From Bacillota bacterium (GTDB taxonomy: Bacteria; Bacillota; Clostridia; Oscillospirales; Acutalibacteraceae), in assembly GCA_023458755.1 (NCBI GenBank), contig JAEWYE010000033.1:1-22292 (forward strand): 22,292 nt of DNA, read 5' to 3'. The translations under genes were made by a program, and so were the position numbers. How positions within the stretch are numbered: position 1 is the first letter of the stretch; each line of letters starts with the position of its first letter. The notes below the pieces were generated by a model, which did no database searches, had not been told where the DNA came from, and was given only the letters and a program-made list of their open reading frames with translations. This document shows positions 7,125 through 14,063 of the stretch, piece by piece.

Positions 7125-8582
7125 ATGATGAAAAGAAAAGAAAAAGGACTGTCCGCGTGGCAGCTTACTATGATGGCGGCTGGAACCGTAATCGGAGGTT
7201 CGTTTTTCCTCGGTTCCTCGGTAGCAATCCATGCCGCCGGACCCGCTATTTTAATCTCTTATGTGTTCGGAGGAATATTGGTTTATTATATCCTGTATGC
7301 CTTGTCTGAAATGACCGTGGCAAATCCGGATGCCGGCTCTTTCCGCACCTTTGCGGCGGAGGCTTTCGGAAACGGGACCGGATTTGTGGTAGGCTGGGTA
7401 TATTGGACCGGAATGGTTTTAGGAATGTCCAGCGAAGCGACTGCGGTGTCGATTCTGGTGCGTACCTGGGTGCCGCATATTTCCATTCCCGTGTTGGGCA
7501 GTTCGATCATTGTAATTGTAACCATGCTGAATTTATTGGGCGCTAATCTGCTCAGCAAGCTGGAAAGCGGTTTGGCCGCCATTAAACTGCTGGCGATTTT
7601 TTCGTTCATTGTGATTGCGGTTTTGCTGATTACCGGCCTTTTCCCGGAAAGACCTGCCGTGGGCATCGGAGAGCTGAACCGGGAATCTCTGCTTCCCGGC
7701 GGAATAAAAGGTGTTGCGGGCAGCATGCTGCTGGTGATATTCGCTTACGCGGGTTTTGAAATTATTGGACTTGCTTCTTCTGAAGCGGAGAATCCAAAAG
7801 AAACCGTTCCCAAAGCGATAAATTACACCGTGATTTGTTTGGTTACCTTTTATGTCCTCTCCACGCTGGTGCTTCTGCCGCTTATTTCCACGGCAAATGT
7901 CAGTGAGGAGATAAGCCCGTTGGTGGCGGCTCTTGACCGTAATGGCATAACATGGGCCGGAACCGCAATTAACGCGGTACTGATTACCGCGATTCTTTCC
8001 ACCATGCTCGCCGCTATGTTTGGTCTTGGCAGAATGATGCGTTCGCTTGCCGATGAGGGGCAGGCTCCCAAATGGCTGAAGGATAACCGGGAGGTTCCTT
8101 ACCGCGGAATTCTCTTTTCCGGTCTGGCCATGCTTTTGGGGCTTTGGTTTGGTCTTTTATTTCCAAAGGTGTATCTCTTCTTAATCAGTTCAGGCGGTTT
8201 TGCTATGCTTTTTACCTATACCGTTGTTGTGGCAAGCCACATTCGGTTTCGCAAAAAACACGGATGCCCGTCGGAGGGGAAATGCTATATGCGGGGTTTT
8301 CCGTATTCCTCTTTGTTTACGCTGCTGTCTCTTTTTGTTATTATTATCAGTATGCCGTTTGTGCCGGGGCAGACGTCAGGATTAATCGCCGGCGCTGTTA
8401 TGGTCGTGGTATACGCGTGCGCCTATTTGACGATGAAATTCGTTCGATCCTCCGCATTGCGACAAAAGGATGTGCATCAAGAAAGCTTCTCACAGGCAAA
8501 ATCCAAATTCTCTGCGGAATTCTCCGATGAACTCACCAATATAAACGCAAAGAGGAATAAGAAAAACGATAATAAAAAATAG
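7125..8582 (+). CDS. APC-superfamily amino acid permease
   Basis: A 485-aa integral membrane permease with about 12 hydrophobic segments. The first segment carries the APC signature: LSAWQLTMMAAGTVIGGSFF, the unwound substrate-binding helix 1. AGPAILISYVFGG and SEMTVANPDAGSF follow, also typical of bacterial amino-acid/H+ symporters of the AAT type. Helix 6 reads FAYAGFEIIGLASSEAENPKETVPKAI, a hallmark of the family. The start is ATG 7125 or 7128: GGAG at 7116-7119 gives 5 or 8 nt spacing, and both lie after the promoter at 7088-7096. It is a single-gene unit between terminators on the left and the metA promoter on the right. The substrate is not readable; location next to metA is only a weak hint. 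Confidence 0.92.
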   Translation: MMKRKEKGLSAWQLTMMAAGTVIGGSFFLGSSVAIHAAGPAILISYVFGGILVYYILYALSEMTVANPDAGSFRTFAAEAFGNGTGFVVGWVYWTGMVLGMSSEATAVSILVRTWVPHISIPVLGSSIIVIVTMLNLLGANLLSKLESGLAAIKLLAIFSFIVIAVLLITGLFPERPAVGIGELNRESLLPGGIKGVAGSMLLVIFAYAGFEIIGLASSEAENPKETVPKAINYTVICLVTFYVLSTLVLLPLISTANVSEEISPLVAALDRNGITWAGTAINAVLITAILSTMLAAMFGLGRMMRSLADEGQAPKWLKDNREVPYRGILFSGLAMLLGLWFGLLFPKVYLFLISSGGFAMLFTYTVVVASHIRFRKKHGCPSEGKCYMRGFPYSSLFTLLSLFVIIISMPFVPGQTSGLIAGAVMVVVYACAYLTMKFVRSSALRQKDVHQESFSQAKSKFSAEFSDELTNINAKRNKKNDNKK

Positions 8583-8608
8583 ATTATTAAAATCTTTTTT
8601 CAGATATC

Positions 8609-8637
8609 TTGACAAATGGAATAATTCGGCATATAAT
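8609..8637 (+). promoter_or_regulatory. Perfect-consensus sigma-A promoter of the metA transcript
   Basis: TTGACA at 8609-8614, 17-nt spacer, TATAAT at 8632-8637: both hexamers and the spacing are consensus. Transcription should begin near 8644. A promoter this strong before a biosynthetic gene implies tight downstream or repressor control. Confidence 0.88.
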
Positions 8638-8664
8638 TCATATAAATTAGATATGAATTATATG
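8630..8664. promoter_or_regulatory. Operator-like palindrome overlapping the metA -10 box
   Basis: CATATAATTCATAT at 8630-8643 is perfectly complementary to ATATGAATTATATG at 8651-8664, with a 7-nt centre. It covers the -10 box and the start site, where a bound repressor would block RNA polymerase. The transcript would contain only the right half, so it should act as a DNA site rather than an RNA hairpin. I do not recognise the binding protein. Confidence 0.65.
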
Positions 8665-8684
8665 AAATTAAGGAGACGGTCAGA

Positions 8685-8780
8685 ATGACAAAAATGTTTG
8701 AAATGTGTAAGTGTTCCGTGAGCATGTGTAAAGGCGAACATAATCAAATAAACATATCATCCGGCCGGAACTATTTTTAA
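8685..8780 (+). CDS. Met/Cys-rich leader peptide (31 aa) upstream of metA
   Basis: A short ORF directly after the promoter. It begins MTKMFEMCKC and has Met at 1, 4, 7 and 14 and Cys at 8, 10 and 15: seven of the first 15 codons are Met or Cys, while the second half has none. AAGGAG at 8670-8675 gives a strong RBS with 9-nt spacing. The stop at 8778-8780 lies 9 nt before the first terminator stem. This is the layout of a leader peptide for attenuation, as in the classical trp and his operons, here tuned to sulfur amino acids. Ribosome stalling at Met or Cys codons during starvation would favour readthrough into metA. An alternative is a small Cys-rich metal-binding peptide. The ORF is clear; its regulatory role is inference. 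Confidence 0.72.
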   Translation: MTKMFEMCKCSVSMCKGEHNQINISSGRNYF

Positions 8781-8789
8781 AGAAATGGT

Positions 8790-8818
8790 GCAGTCTGCAT
8801 GATACGGACTGCTTTTTT
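8790..8818 (+). terminator. First attenuator terminator before metA
   Basis: GCAGTCTG at 8790-8797 pairs with CGGACTGC at 8805-8812 (one G-U), loop of 7 nt, then six T at 8813-8818. TCCGT inside the leader ORF (8715-8719) is complementary to ACGGA at 8804-8808, and CATG at 8723-8726 to CATG at 8798-8801, so a competing antiterminator fold is possible. Confidence 0.85.
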
Positions 8819-8840
8819 GTGAATGTACTTGCGTATGGAG

Positions 8841-8873
8841 GCAGTCTAAGAAATTAGGCTGCTTTTTCTTTTT
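8841..8873 (+). terminator. Second tandem terminator before metA
   Basis: GCAGTCTAA at 8841-8849 pairs with TTAGGCTGC at 8854-8862 (one G-U) around a GAAA tetraloop, followed by TTTTTCTTTTT. Its left arm begins with the same GCAGTCT as the first terminator, so it can also pair with GGACTGC (8806-8812) of that hairpin. Confidence 0.8.
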
Positions 8874-8950
8874 AGTCGGATATATGATTCCACAGGATAA
8901 CGTCGAAGGTATGTTTGCTTTTTATTCTACTTAAAGCGGAGGTGTAATTT

Positions 8951-9865
8951 ATGCCGATTACCGTGCCGGAGGGCCTTCCGGCAATTGAAATTTTACAACA
9001 GGAAAATATATTTTTTATTGACCAGTGCCGGGCAAGCCATCAGGATATTCGACCCCTGAAAATTTTGATTTTAAATCTGATGCCGACGAAAACGGATACG
9101 GAAACACAGCTTCTCCGGCTTTTGAGCAACACCCCGCTGCAATTGGAGGTCGAGTTTCTTCGCATGGCCAGCCATGTAACGAAGCATACATCAGTGGAGC
9201 ACATGTTGAAATTCTACCGCAATTTTGATGAGGTAAAAAATAACCGTTATGACGGTATGATTATTACCGGAGCACCGGTGGAGCGGCTGAAATTTGAACA
9301 GGTGGATTACTGGACTGAACTTTGCCGGGTTATGGAATGGTCAAAGGATAAAGTCTATTCGGTTTTACATATTTGCTGGGGCGCGCAGGCGGCGCTCTAT
9401 TATCACTTTAAAATTCCAAAATATGAATTGCCCGAAAAACTGTCCGGAATATTTCAGCATCGCATCCTTTATCCGGCACATCCGATTTTAAGAGGGTATG
9501 ACGATTATTTTTGGGCTCCGCATTCCCGTTATACCGAAATCAGAAAGGCCGATATCGACAAAGTGCCTCAGCTTGAAATTCTTGCGGTATCTAGGGAAGC
9601 GGGAATTTATCTGATCGCCAATCGGGACGGACGGCAGTTTTTCATAACCGGTCATTGTGAATATGACCGGAATACACTGTCAAAAGAATATAATCGGGAC
9701 GTAAAAAAGGGACTTCCAGCAGATATACCGAAAAATTATTTTGTGGATGACAATCCCGAAAAAATGCCGCTCATGACATGGCACAGTCAGGCTTCCATCT
9801 TGTTTTCCAATTGGCTCAATTATTTTGTTTACCAAAGAACGCCCTATGACCTTTCCGAATTATAG
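8951..9865 (+). CDS. metA: Homoserine O-acetyltransferase (MetA family)
   Basis: MetA acylates the hydroxyl of L-homoserine, the first committed step of methionine synthesis, in the cytoplasm. The 304-aa length is typical. The catalytic set is intact: nucleophile Cys142 in HICWGAQA, His235 and Glu237 in TGHCEYD. Residue 111 is Glu (TGAPVERLKF). In this family Glu111 is associated with acetyl-CoA use and Gly111 with succinyl-CoA, so the enzyme is probably an acetyltransferase despite the usual O-succinyltransferase label. GGAGG at 8939-8943 precedes ATG 8951. Transcription passes two terminators and a Met/Cys-rich leader ORF first. The RidA-family gene follows 58 nt later without a terminator, so they likely form one operon. 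Confidence 0.96.
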   Translation: MPITVPEGLPAIEILQQENIFFIDQCRASHQDIRPLKILILNLMPTKTDTETQLLRLLSNTPLQLEVEFLRMASHVTKHTSVEHMLKFYRNFDEVKNNRYDGMIITGAPVERLKFEQVDYWTELCRVMEWSKDKVYSVLHICWGAQAALYYHFKIPKYELPEKLSGIFQHRILYPAHPILRGYDDYFWAPHSRYTEIRKADIDKVPQLEILAVSREAGIYLIANRDGRQFFITGHCEYDRNTLSKEYNRDVKKGLPADIPKNYFVDDNPEKMPLMTWHSQASILFSNWLNYFVYQRTPYDLSEL

Positions 9866-9923
9866 AAACGAAGAGCGTCGGCTAATATCTATTTCTGAAT
9901 ATTAAGAAAGAGGGGAATTTATT

Positions 9924-10310
9924 ATGAGTAAAAAAGCGATCATCCTTACAAAAAATGCGCCGGAGGCAATCGGCCCGTATTCACAGGCGGTACAAATCGG
10001 CAAGTTGCTGTTTGCATCCGGCCAGGTTCCGGTCGATGCCAAGACCGGAGAACTTGTACCGGGCGGCATTGAAGAGCAGGCAAAACAGGTTTTCGAAAAT
10101 TTGTATGCGGTGCTGCGTACGGCAGGCGGAAATTTTTCAGATGTCGTGAAAACGACCATATTCTTAAAAAATATGGAGGACTTTACAAAGGTAAACGATA
10201 GTTATGCTTTGTATTTTTCTAAGCCTTATCCGGCACGCTCTTGTGTGGAGGTCAACGCACTTCCGAAAGGCGCATTGATCGGCATCGAACTGGTGGCTGA
10301 AATAGGGTAA
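9924..10310 (+). CDS. ridA: RidA-family enamine/imine deaminase
   Basis: A 128-aa protein of the RidA (YjgF/YER057c/UK114) family, trimeric cytoplasmic enzymes that hydrolyse reactive 2-aminoacrylate and other enamine/imine intermediates released by PLP enzymes. The family signature is present: NAPEAIGPYSQAV near the start, FASGQVPVD, and the catalytic Arg105 in PARSCVEV, with Glu122 near the C-terminus. AGAGGGG lies about 7 nt before the ATG. It follows metA without a terminator. The pairing makes sense because PLP lyases of the methionine/cysteine pathway release such intermediates. That link is inference, and RidA genes occur in many contexts. Confidence 0.94.
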   Translation: MSKKAIILTKNAPEAIGPYSQAVQIGKLLFASGQVPVDAKTGELVPGGIEEQAKQVFENLYAVLRTAGGNFSDVVKTTIFLKNMEDFTKVNDSYALYFSKPYPARSCVEVNALPKGALIGIELVAEIG

Positions 10311-10340
10311 CACTTGCTCAAACAGATTGGGGTTATACAG

Positions 10341-11807
10341 ATGATCATAAGAAATGAAAAAAGAGAAATTGCAGCGGTATTAAAACAAATCTCCGAAGGC
10401 GACCTCACAAAATCCTATGATGAAAAAAGTATAGGACAAAGCAGTCTCAAACGCAATCTCAATCACGTGATTTTAAAAATCAGGGGCTTAATTTCCCGCA
10501 TTATTACTTTGACGGATAAAACGATCAATTTTACGGAGGAGCTTTTGAAAGATGCGGATGAAATCAAGAGCTCAAGCAAAGAAAACTCTTCCATGATAAA
10601 CGATATATCCAAAGACATGGAAAAACAGATGTCCTTTTTGGAACAAGTCAAAAATCACTCCGCTCAAGTGAGCAATACGGCGGTTAGTATTGAGGAAAAG
10701 GCCGACACGATCAAAAAGATGGAAACAGAGAATTTAAAAACACTGGGGAGCAGCTATGATAATCTCGAAATTTTGATCAGCAAAATAGAGCAAACCGCAA
10801 GTTCCTATATGGATACTACTGAACAAGTGAAACGTTTGGAAGAAAAAGGTTACTTGATTCAGAACATTACCGATCAGGTGAGCAGAATAAGCCGCAGCAC
10901 CCATTTGCTGGCTCTGAACGCTTCCATCGAGGCAGCCCGGGCAGGAGAATACGGCAAAGGCTTTTCCGTTATTGCTCAATCCATCAGCAAACTGGCCACA
11001 GATTCTACCCAACAGGCAAAGCAAATAGAAAATATTATCAAAGAGATACGAAATGATATCAGTAATATCGCGCTGCGAACAGAGTCCGAAGTGGAGGAAA
11101 TCAAAAAATATATCGACATTTCCAAAATCACGCAATCAAACTTAAATGACCTGAAATTGCAGACGGATGATTCTTATCAGGCGTTTGTAGAAATCGGTGA
11201 GAATATTGTCGGGCAAGTCGGCAATATAGAAAAAATTAATGAAGATGTGAAGCAAGTCTTTTTCACATTCGAAAAGTTGTTTTCTTCTACCGCCGAAATT
11301 GCGGCAGCTTCGGAAGAACAGCACAAAATCACAGTTAAAACGGTTGCCAGAATCAATCTACTCCAGCAAATGAATAAAGACATCAAGCAATATACGGATT
11401 CTTTTATTCAGAACTATAAAGTGAGCAAAAAAACACAGCAGTCTATTACGAACGGCATTGCAACTTTAAAGGAAATTGCAAAATTGCCGGAATTGGCTAC
11501 GATGAAATATGCGAAGGCAACCCCTGTATTGTTGGAACAATTAAAAAAGTATCCCTATTTTGAATTATTCGGGCTGGTTCAAAAGGATGGTCTGCGAAAG
11601 GCGGTTACTCTGGATTATACCGAGCAGCAGGTGTATGTAAGCTTTGCACACCGGCCGTATTTTAAGCAGTCCATAGCCGGTAAGGATTACATATCAGAAC
11701 CGTATATTTCTACGGATACCAACAATTACTGTATTGCAATTTCGGTACCGGTAAAAGCTGTGAACGGCGACATACTGGGAATTATCATAGCCGACTTAAA
11801 ATTATAA
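10341..11807 (+). CDS. Soluble methyl-accepting chemotaxis-type protein with C-terminal Cache-like sensor
   Basis: A 488-aa chemoreceptor-like protein. The first 50 residues resemble a degenerate HAMP segment (KQISEGDL). A long coiled coil then leads to the signalling tip near residues 190-230, with LLALNASIEAARAGEYGKGFSVIA, the conserved CheA/CheW contact region of MCPs. The last roughly 100 residues resemble a Cache/PAS-like sensor: RPYFKQSIAGKDYISEPYIS followed by AISVPVKAVNGDILGIIIADL. No transmembrane segment or signal peptide is visible, so the protein should be cytoplasmic with signalling before sensing, the reverse of a standard MCP. ATG 10341 has GGGG at 10329-10332 (8 nt away). A TTG at 10314 is possible but has no clear RBS. 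It starts 30 nt after ridA and may be the operon's third gene. Confidence 0.88.
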   Translation: MIIRNEKREIAAVLKQISEGDLTKSYDEKSIGQSSLKRNLNHVILKIRGLISRIITLTDKTINFTEELLKDADEIKSSSKENSSMINDISKDMEKQMSFLEQVKNHSAQVSNTAVSIEEKADTIKKMETENLKTLGSSYDNLEILISKIEQTASSYMDTTEQVKRLEEKGYLIQNITDQVSRISRSTHLLALNASIEAARAGEYGKGFSVIAQSISKLATDSTQQAKQIENIIKEIRNDISNIALRTESEVEEIKKYIDISKITQSNLNDLKLQTDDSYQAFVEIGENIVGQVGNIEKINEDVKQVFFTFEKLFSSTAEIAAASEEQHKITVKTVARINLLQQMNKDIKQYTDSFIQNYKVSKKTQQSITNGIATLKEIAKLPELATMKYAKATPVLLEQLKKYPYFELFGLVQKDGLRKAVTLDYTEQQVYVSFAHRPYFKQSIAGKDYISEPYISTDTNNYCIAISVPVKAVNGDILGIIIADLKL

Positions 11808-11812
11808 AAAAT

Positions 11813-11846
11813 GGCATCCGAGTATTTTTTTACTCGAATGCCGTTT
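11813..11846. terminator. Bidirectional terminator between convergent genes
   Basis: GGCATCCGAGTA at 11813-11824 pairs with TACTCGAATGCC at 11831-11842, with one mismatch and a T6 loop, followed by GTTT. On the minus strand the stem is followed by a T-rich run (complement of TTATAAAAAAT). It separates the chemoreceptor-like gene from the lipid operon. Confidence 0.75.
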
Positions 11847-11878
11847 CTATGTATGGATTTGTTTATTGGATTTGCAAG

Positions 11879-12529
11879 TCAGCTTCTGCCAAGATGAAAA
11901 TGCCGACCCTCATCACGCGTCAGTGCAAAATGCCAAACATGAACGCTCCACTTCCCCTTGTTCGGCTTCATCCAAATTTTAATTGACACAATGATACAAA
12001 TTGCCGTTAATGAGATAGTCGCGGCAGGCATCGGTTCAAAAAACAGTGCCAGCAGGCATGCCGTGATCATCGCTACCATGACCTTGTGGGAATCCGGGTT
12101 AATGATGATAACAAATTTAAAGATTGCCATAGTCAGAACCAGAAGAAAGGCAACTTTGCTCACCGGCCACAGGCCGAACAGAGCGCCAAAAGAGGCGGAG
12201 ACTGCTTTCCCGCCCTGAAAGCCGAGTATGGGGCTGAAAGCGTGACCGAGTACCGGGGCTGCGGCAACAGGAACGAGCATCCAGCTGTTTATGTATAAAA
12301 TGTTTACCGCGAACCAGACCGGCAGGAACGCCTTGAAAATATCAAGAAGCATGCACAATAAACCGAAAGGCAGGCCGACCGCCTGAATCGCATTGGAGCT
12401 TCCGGGGTTTCCGTCCTCGGTTCCGTCCCGCACGTCAATATGAAAAATCAGCTTTGGCAGCAGATAAGAGTACATAACGGAACCGCTGACAAACCCTATA
12501 ACTGTCATAATGATACCGTTTAGCAGCAT
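11879..12529 (-). CDS. Divergent PlsY-like (DUF205) membrane acyltransferase
   Basis: A 216-aa membrane protein of the PlsY family, which acylates glycerol-3-phosphate from acyl-phosphate at the membrane. Family motifs are recognisable: GSVMYSYLLPK in the first segment, DGNPGSSNAIQAVG after it (canonical GNPGATNxxR), and APVLGHAFSPILGFQGGKAVSASFG (canonical HxxPxFxxFxGGKGVAT). The GGKG is GGKA here and the Arg after NA is replaced, so activity or substrate may differ from true PlsY. The C-terminal tail is longer and polar. GGAGGG sits 7 nt before the ATG. It lies 12 nt after the glycosyltransferase gene on the same strand, so they are co-transcribed. The pairing suggests glycolipid or lipid remodelling; a housekeeping PlsY is probably elsewhere. 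Confidence 0.82.
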   Translation of the reverse strand: MLLNGIIMTVIGFVSGSVMYSYLLPKLIFHIDVRDGTEDGNPGSSNAIQAVGLPFGLLCMLLDIFKAFLPVWFAVNILYINSWMLVPVAAAPVLGHAFSPILGFQGGKAVSASFGALFGLWPVSKVAFLLVLTMAIFKFVIIINPDSHKVMVAMITACLLALFFEPMPAATISLTAICIIVSIKIWMKPNKGKWSVHVWHFALTRDEGRHFHLGRS

Positions 12530-12541
12530 GGCATACCCTCC

Positions 12542-13651
12542 TTACACCATAGTTTTTTGCTTTGCCATACGGAATAGATGATTGCCCACCGCTTTTTCCG
12601 ATTGCTTCGAAATATGCCGGATTTGGCAGTCAATCATACGCTCGCACGCGGCGGGGTCACGAAGCAGGCGGCTTGCCACTTCGGCAGCTTGTCGGGGCGT
12701 TTTGGCGCTTTTCGCCATGCCGAGCGAACCAAAAAAATCGGAGTTTACCGATTCACAGCCCGGAATGGGGCAGGTGAATACGATCGGGATTCGTTTGGTA
12801 GCTGCCTCAGTCATCGAAAGTCCGCCGGGTTTTGTGAGCAGAATATCCGCGGCATCCAGCAGTAAATCAATCTTTTCGGAATATTGCAGAGCCATCACGC
12901 CGGGCAGACCGTTTATCTTATTGTACAGCGAGCGGTTATTTCCACAAACGGCAATAATCAGCGCGCCCGGTTCCGCCGTATGCATGGCGGCTGCTATTTG
13001 CGGGATTTTGCCGAACCCCATGCTGCCGCCCATAATAAGCACGACCTTTTCGGCTGAAATACCGAGTTCATGCCGTGCAGCCTGCGGATTGCGTTCGGCT
13101 TTATATCGCGCTTCAACCGGAATGCCCAGCGGAAACAGCTTTTCGCGCGGGATTCCTTTGTTTGCAAACTCATCGGTCAATTCCGGAGCCGGAATGATAT
13201 AGCTGTCAAGGCGCGTTTCTTCCCAGAACGGGGAGCAGGTGTAGTCGGTGATAAGTCCGACGGCGGGTACATTATAGTGATATTTTTGTCGGATATATGT
13301 AAGAACCTGTGCACTGAAAATATGAGGACAGACGATGATATCCGGTGCCATTTCCGTAAGCTTTTGGTATAGTTCTTTTCCGTAATGCGCATTCAGGTAA
13401 TAAATGGGTGAATGGTGTTTGGAGGAACTGACAGCGGCGCCGATATCGTAAGCTGTCTTGAAAAGCCACGGCGCATGCGTGGTTACATGGGTGTAAACAG
13501 AAGAAACCCGTTGAGAGGTTTCTTTTTTATGGCTTTTCAGTACATCTGAAATTATGGTTTCGCAGCCCTGTGTGTCAAGATAGCCCTTTATGGCCCGGGA
13601 TGCACTGTTGTGTCCCTGACCGGTGTTGGTTGGCAGAATAACGGCCTTCAT
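12542..13651 (-). CDS. UgtP/MGDG-synthase-like glycosyltransferase (GT28 type)
   Basis: A 369-aa glycosyltransferase of the MGDG-synthase/UgtP type. It would move a sugar from a nucleotide donor to diacylglycerol or a related lipid at the inner face of the membrane. The N-terminus MKAVILPTNTGQGHNSASRAI is the family's lipid-acceptor loop (TGxGHxxAA). The C-terminal Rossmann half has VVLIMGGSMGFG and the donor-binding LLTKPGGLSMTEAATKRIPIVF followed by PGCESVN. Length is typical. No strong RBS is seen, only an AGG abutting the ATG and GGAT about 12 nt upstream. It is the first gene of a two-gene operon with the PlsY-like gene. Donor and acceptor sugars cannot be read. Confidence 0.88.
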   Translation of the reverse strand: MKAVILPTNTGQGHNSASRAIKGYLDTQGCETIISDVLKSHKKETSQRVSSVYTHVTTHAPWLFKTAYDIGAAVSSSKHHSPIYYLNAHYGKELYQKLTEMAPDIIVCPHIFSAQVLTYIRQKYHYNVPAVGLITDYTCSPFWEETRLDSYIIPAPELTDEFANKGIPREKLFPLGIPVEARYKAERNPQAARHELGISAEKVVLIMGGSMGFGKIPQIAAAMHTAEPGALIIAVCGNNRSLYNKINGLPGVMALQYSEKIDLLLDAADILLTKPGGLSMTEAATKRIPIVFTCPIPGCESVNSDFFGSLGMAKSAKTPRQAAEVASRLLRDPAACERMIDCQIRHISKQSEKAVGNHLFRMAKQKTMV

Positions 13652-13850
13652 CCTATCACATCCGAACTATTTATAAAATCAGGGAGAACGATACTGGTAT
13701 TGCCGGTAAAGATATAAAATTTATTATACTAAGATCCAATTAAAAAGCTTGTATTCAGGATTAATATTACACTTATTGTACCATTATTTGTATATATGTC
13801 AATATTTGGGCGAAAGACGCAGCAGGCAGCGTGTCTGTGAAAATTACTGC
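13652..13850. other. AT-rich non-coding stretch
   Basis: About 200 bp upstream of the minus-strand glycosyltransferase with no convincing ORF. It probably holds the promoter of the lipid operon, but no hexamer pair with good spacing stands out on the minus strand. Confidence 0.3.
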
Positions 13851-13889
13851 TCCTTCATCCTTGACATATAAATATGAAAGGATGAAGGA
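13851..13889 (+). repeat. Long hairpin covering the RBS of a tiny ORF
   Basis: TCCTTCATCCTT at 13851-13862 is the exact complement of AAGGATGAAGGA at 13878-13889, and the loop extends the stem with CATAT/ATATG (13865-13869 with 13872-13876). No T-run follows on the plus strand, so it is not a terminator in that direction. Its right arm contains GAAGGA, the only possible RBS of the 27-aa ORF at 13900. Confidence 0.6.
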
Positions 13890-13899
13890 TAACATACAG

Positions 13900-13983
13900 A
13901 TGTGCAAAAGTTATTTTATGAATGGGTGCCGAAGTTCATCTGCTCATAATGCCGGGGCAAAAAGGATTTCACACATAGAATGA
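13900..13983 (+). CDS. Possible 27-aa small ORF (unknown)
   Basis: ATG 13900 to TGA 13983 encodes a 27-aa peptide starting MCKSYFMNGCRSSS and ending in KRISHIE. GAAGGA at 13884-13889 could serve as RBS (10-nt spacing), but it is buried in a hairpin. I do not recognise the peptide. It sits before, and outside, the transcript predicted for the DUF2975-type gene. A chance ORF is quite possible. Confidence 0.25.
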   Translation: MCKSYFMNGCRSSSAHNAGAKRISHIE

Positions 13984-14011
13984 ATATTTATCGCAATGCA
14001 ATAAGTATGTA

Positions 14012-14040
14012 TTGACATATTCGCGCGAATTTGCTACAGT
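14012..14040 (+). promoter_or_regulatory. Promoter with 12-bp palindrome in its spacer (DUF2975-type/XRE unit)
   Basis: TTGACA at 14012-14017 and TACAGT at 14035-14040 are separated by 17 nt. The spacer contains ATTCGCGCGAAT (14019-14030), a perfect 12-bp palindrome in an AT-rich background, placed where a repressor would compete with RNA polymerase. The downstream XRE-type regulator is the natural candidate to bind it, though this is inference. Confidence 0.6.
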
Positions 14041-14063
14041 CGTATAAAGGGGAGGCGAATGTG

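Noticed and set aside
8638..8950. SAM riboswitch or T-box upstream of metA
   Set aside because: No S-box core and no T-box core sequence was found; the leader ORF with terminators explains the region better.
14031..14063. TTG start at 14031 for the DUF2975-type protein
   Set aside because: It falls inside the promoter; GGGGAGG at 14049-14055 points to ATG 14064.
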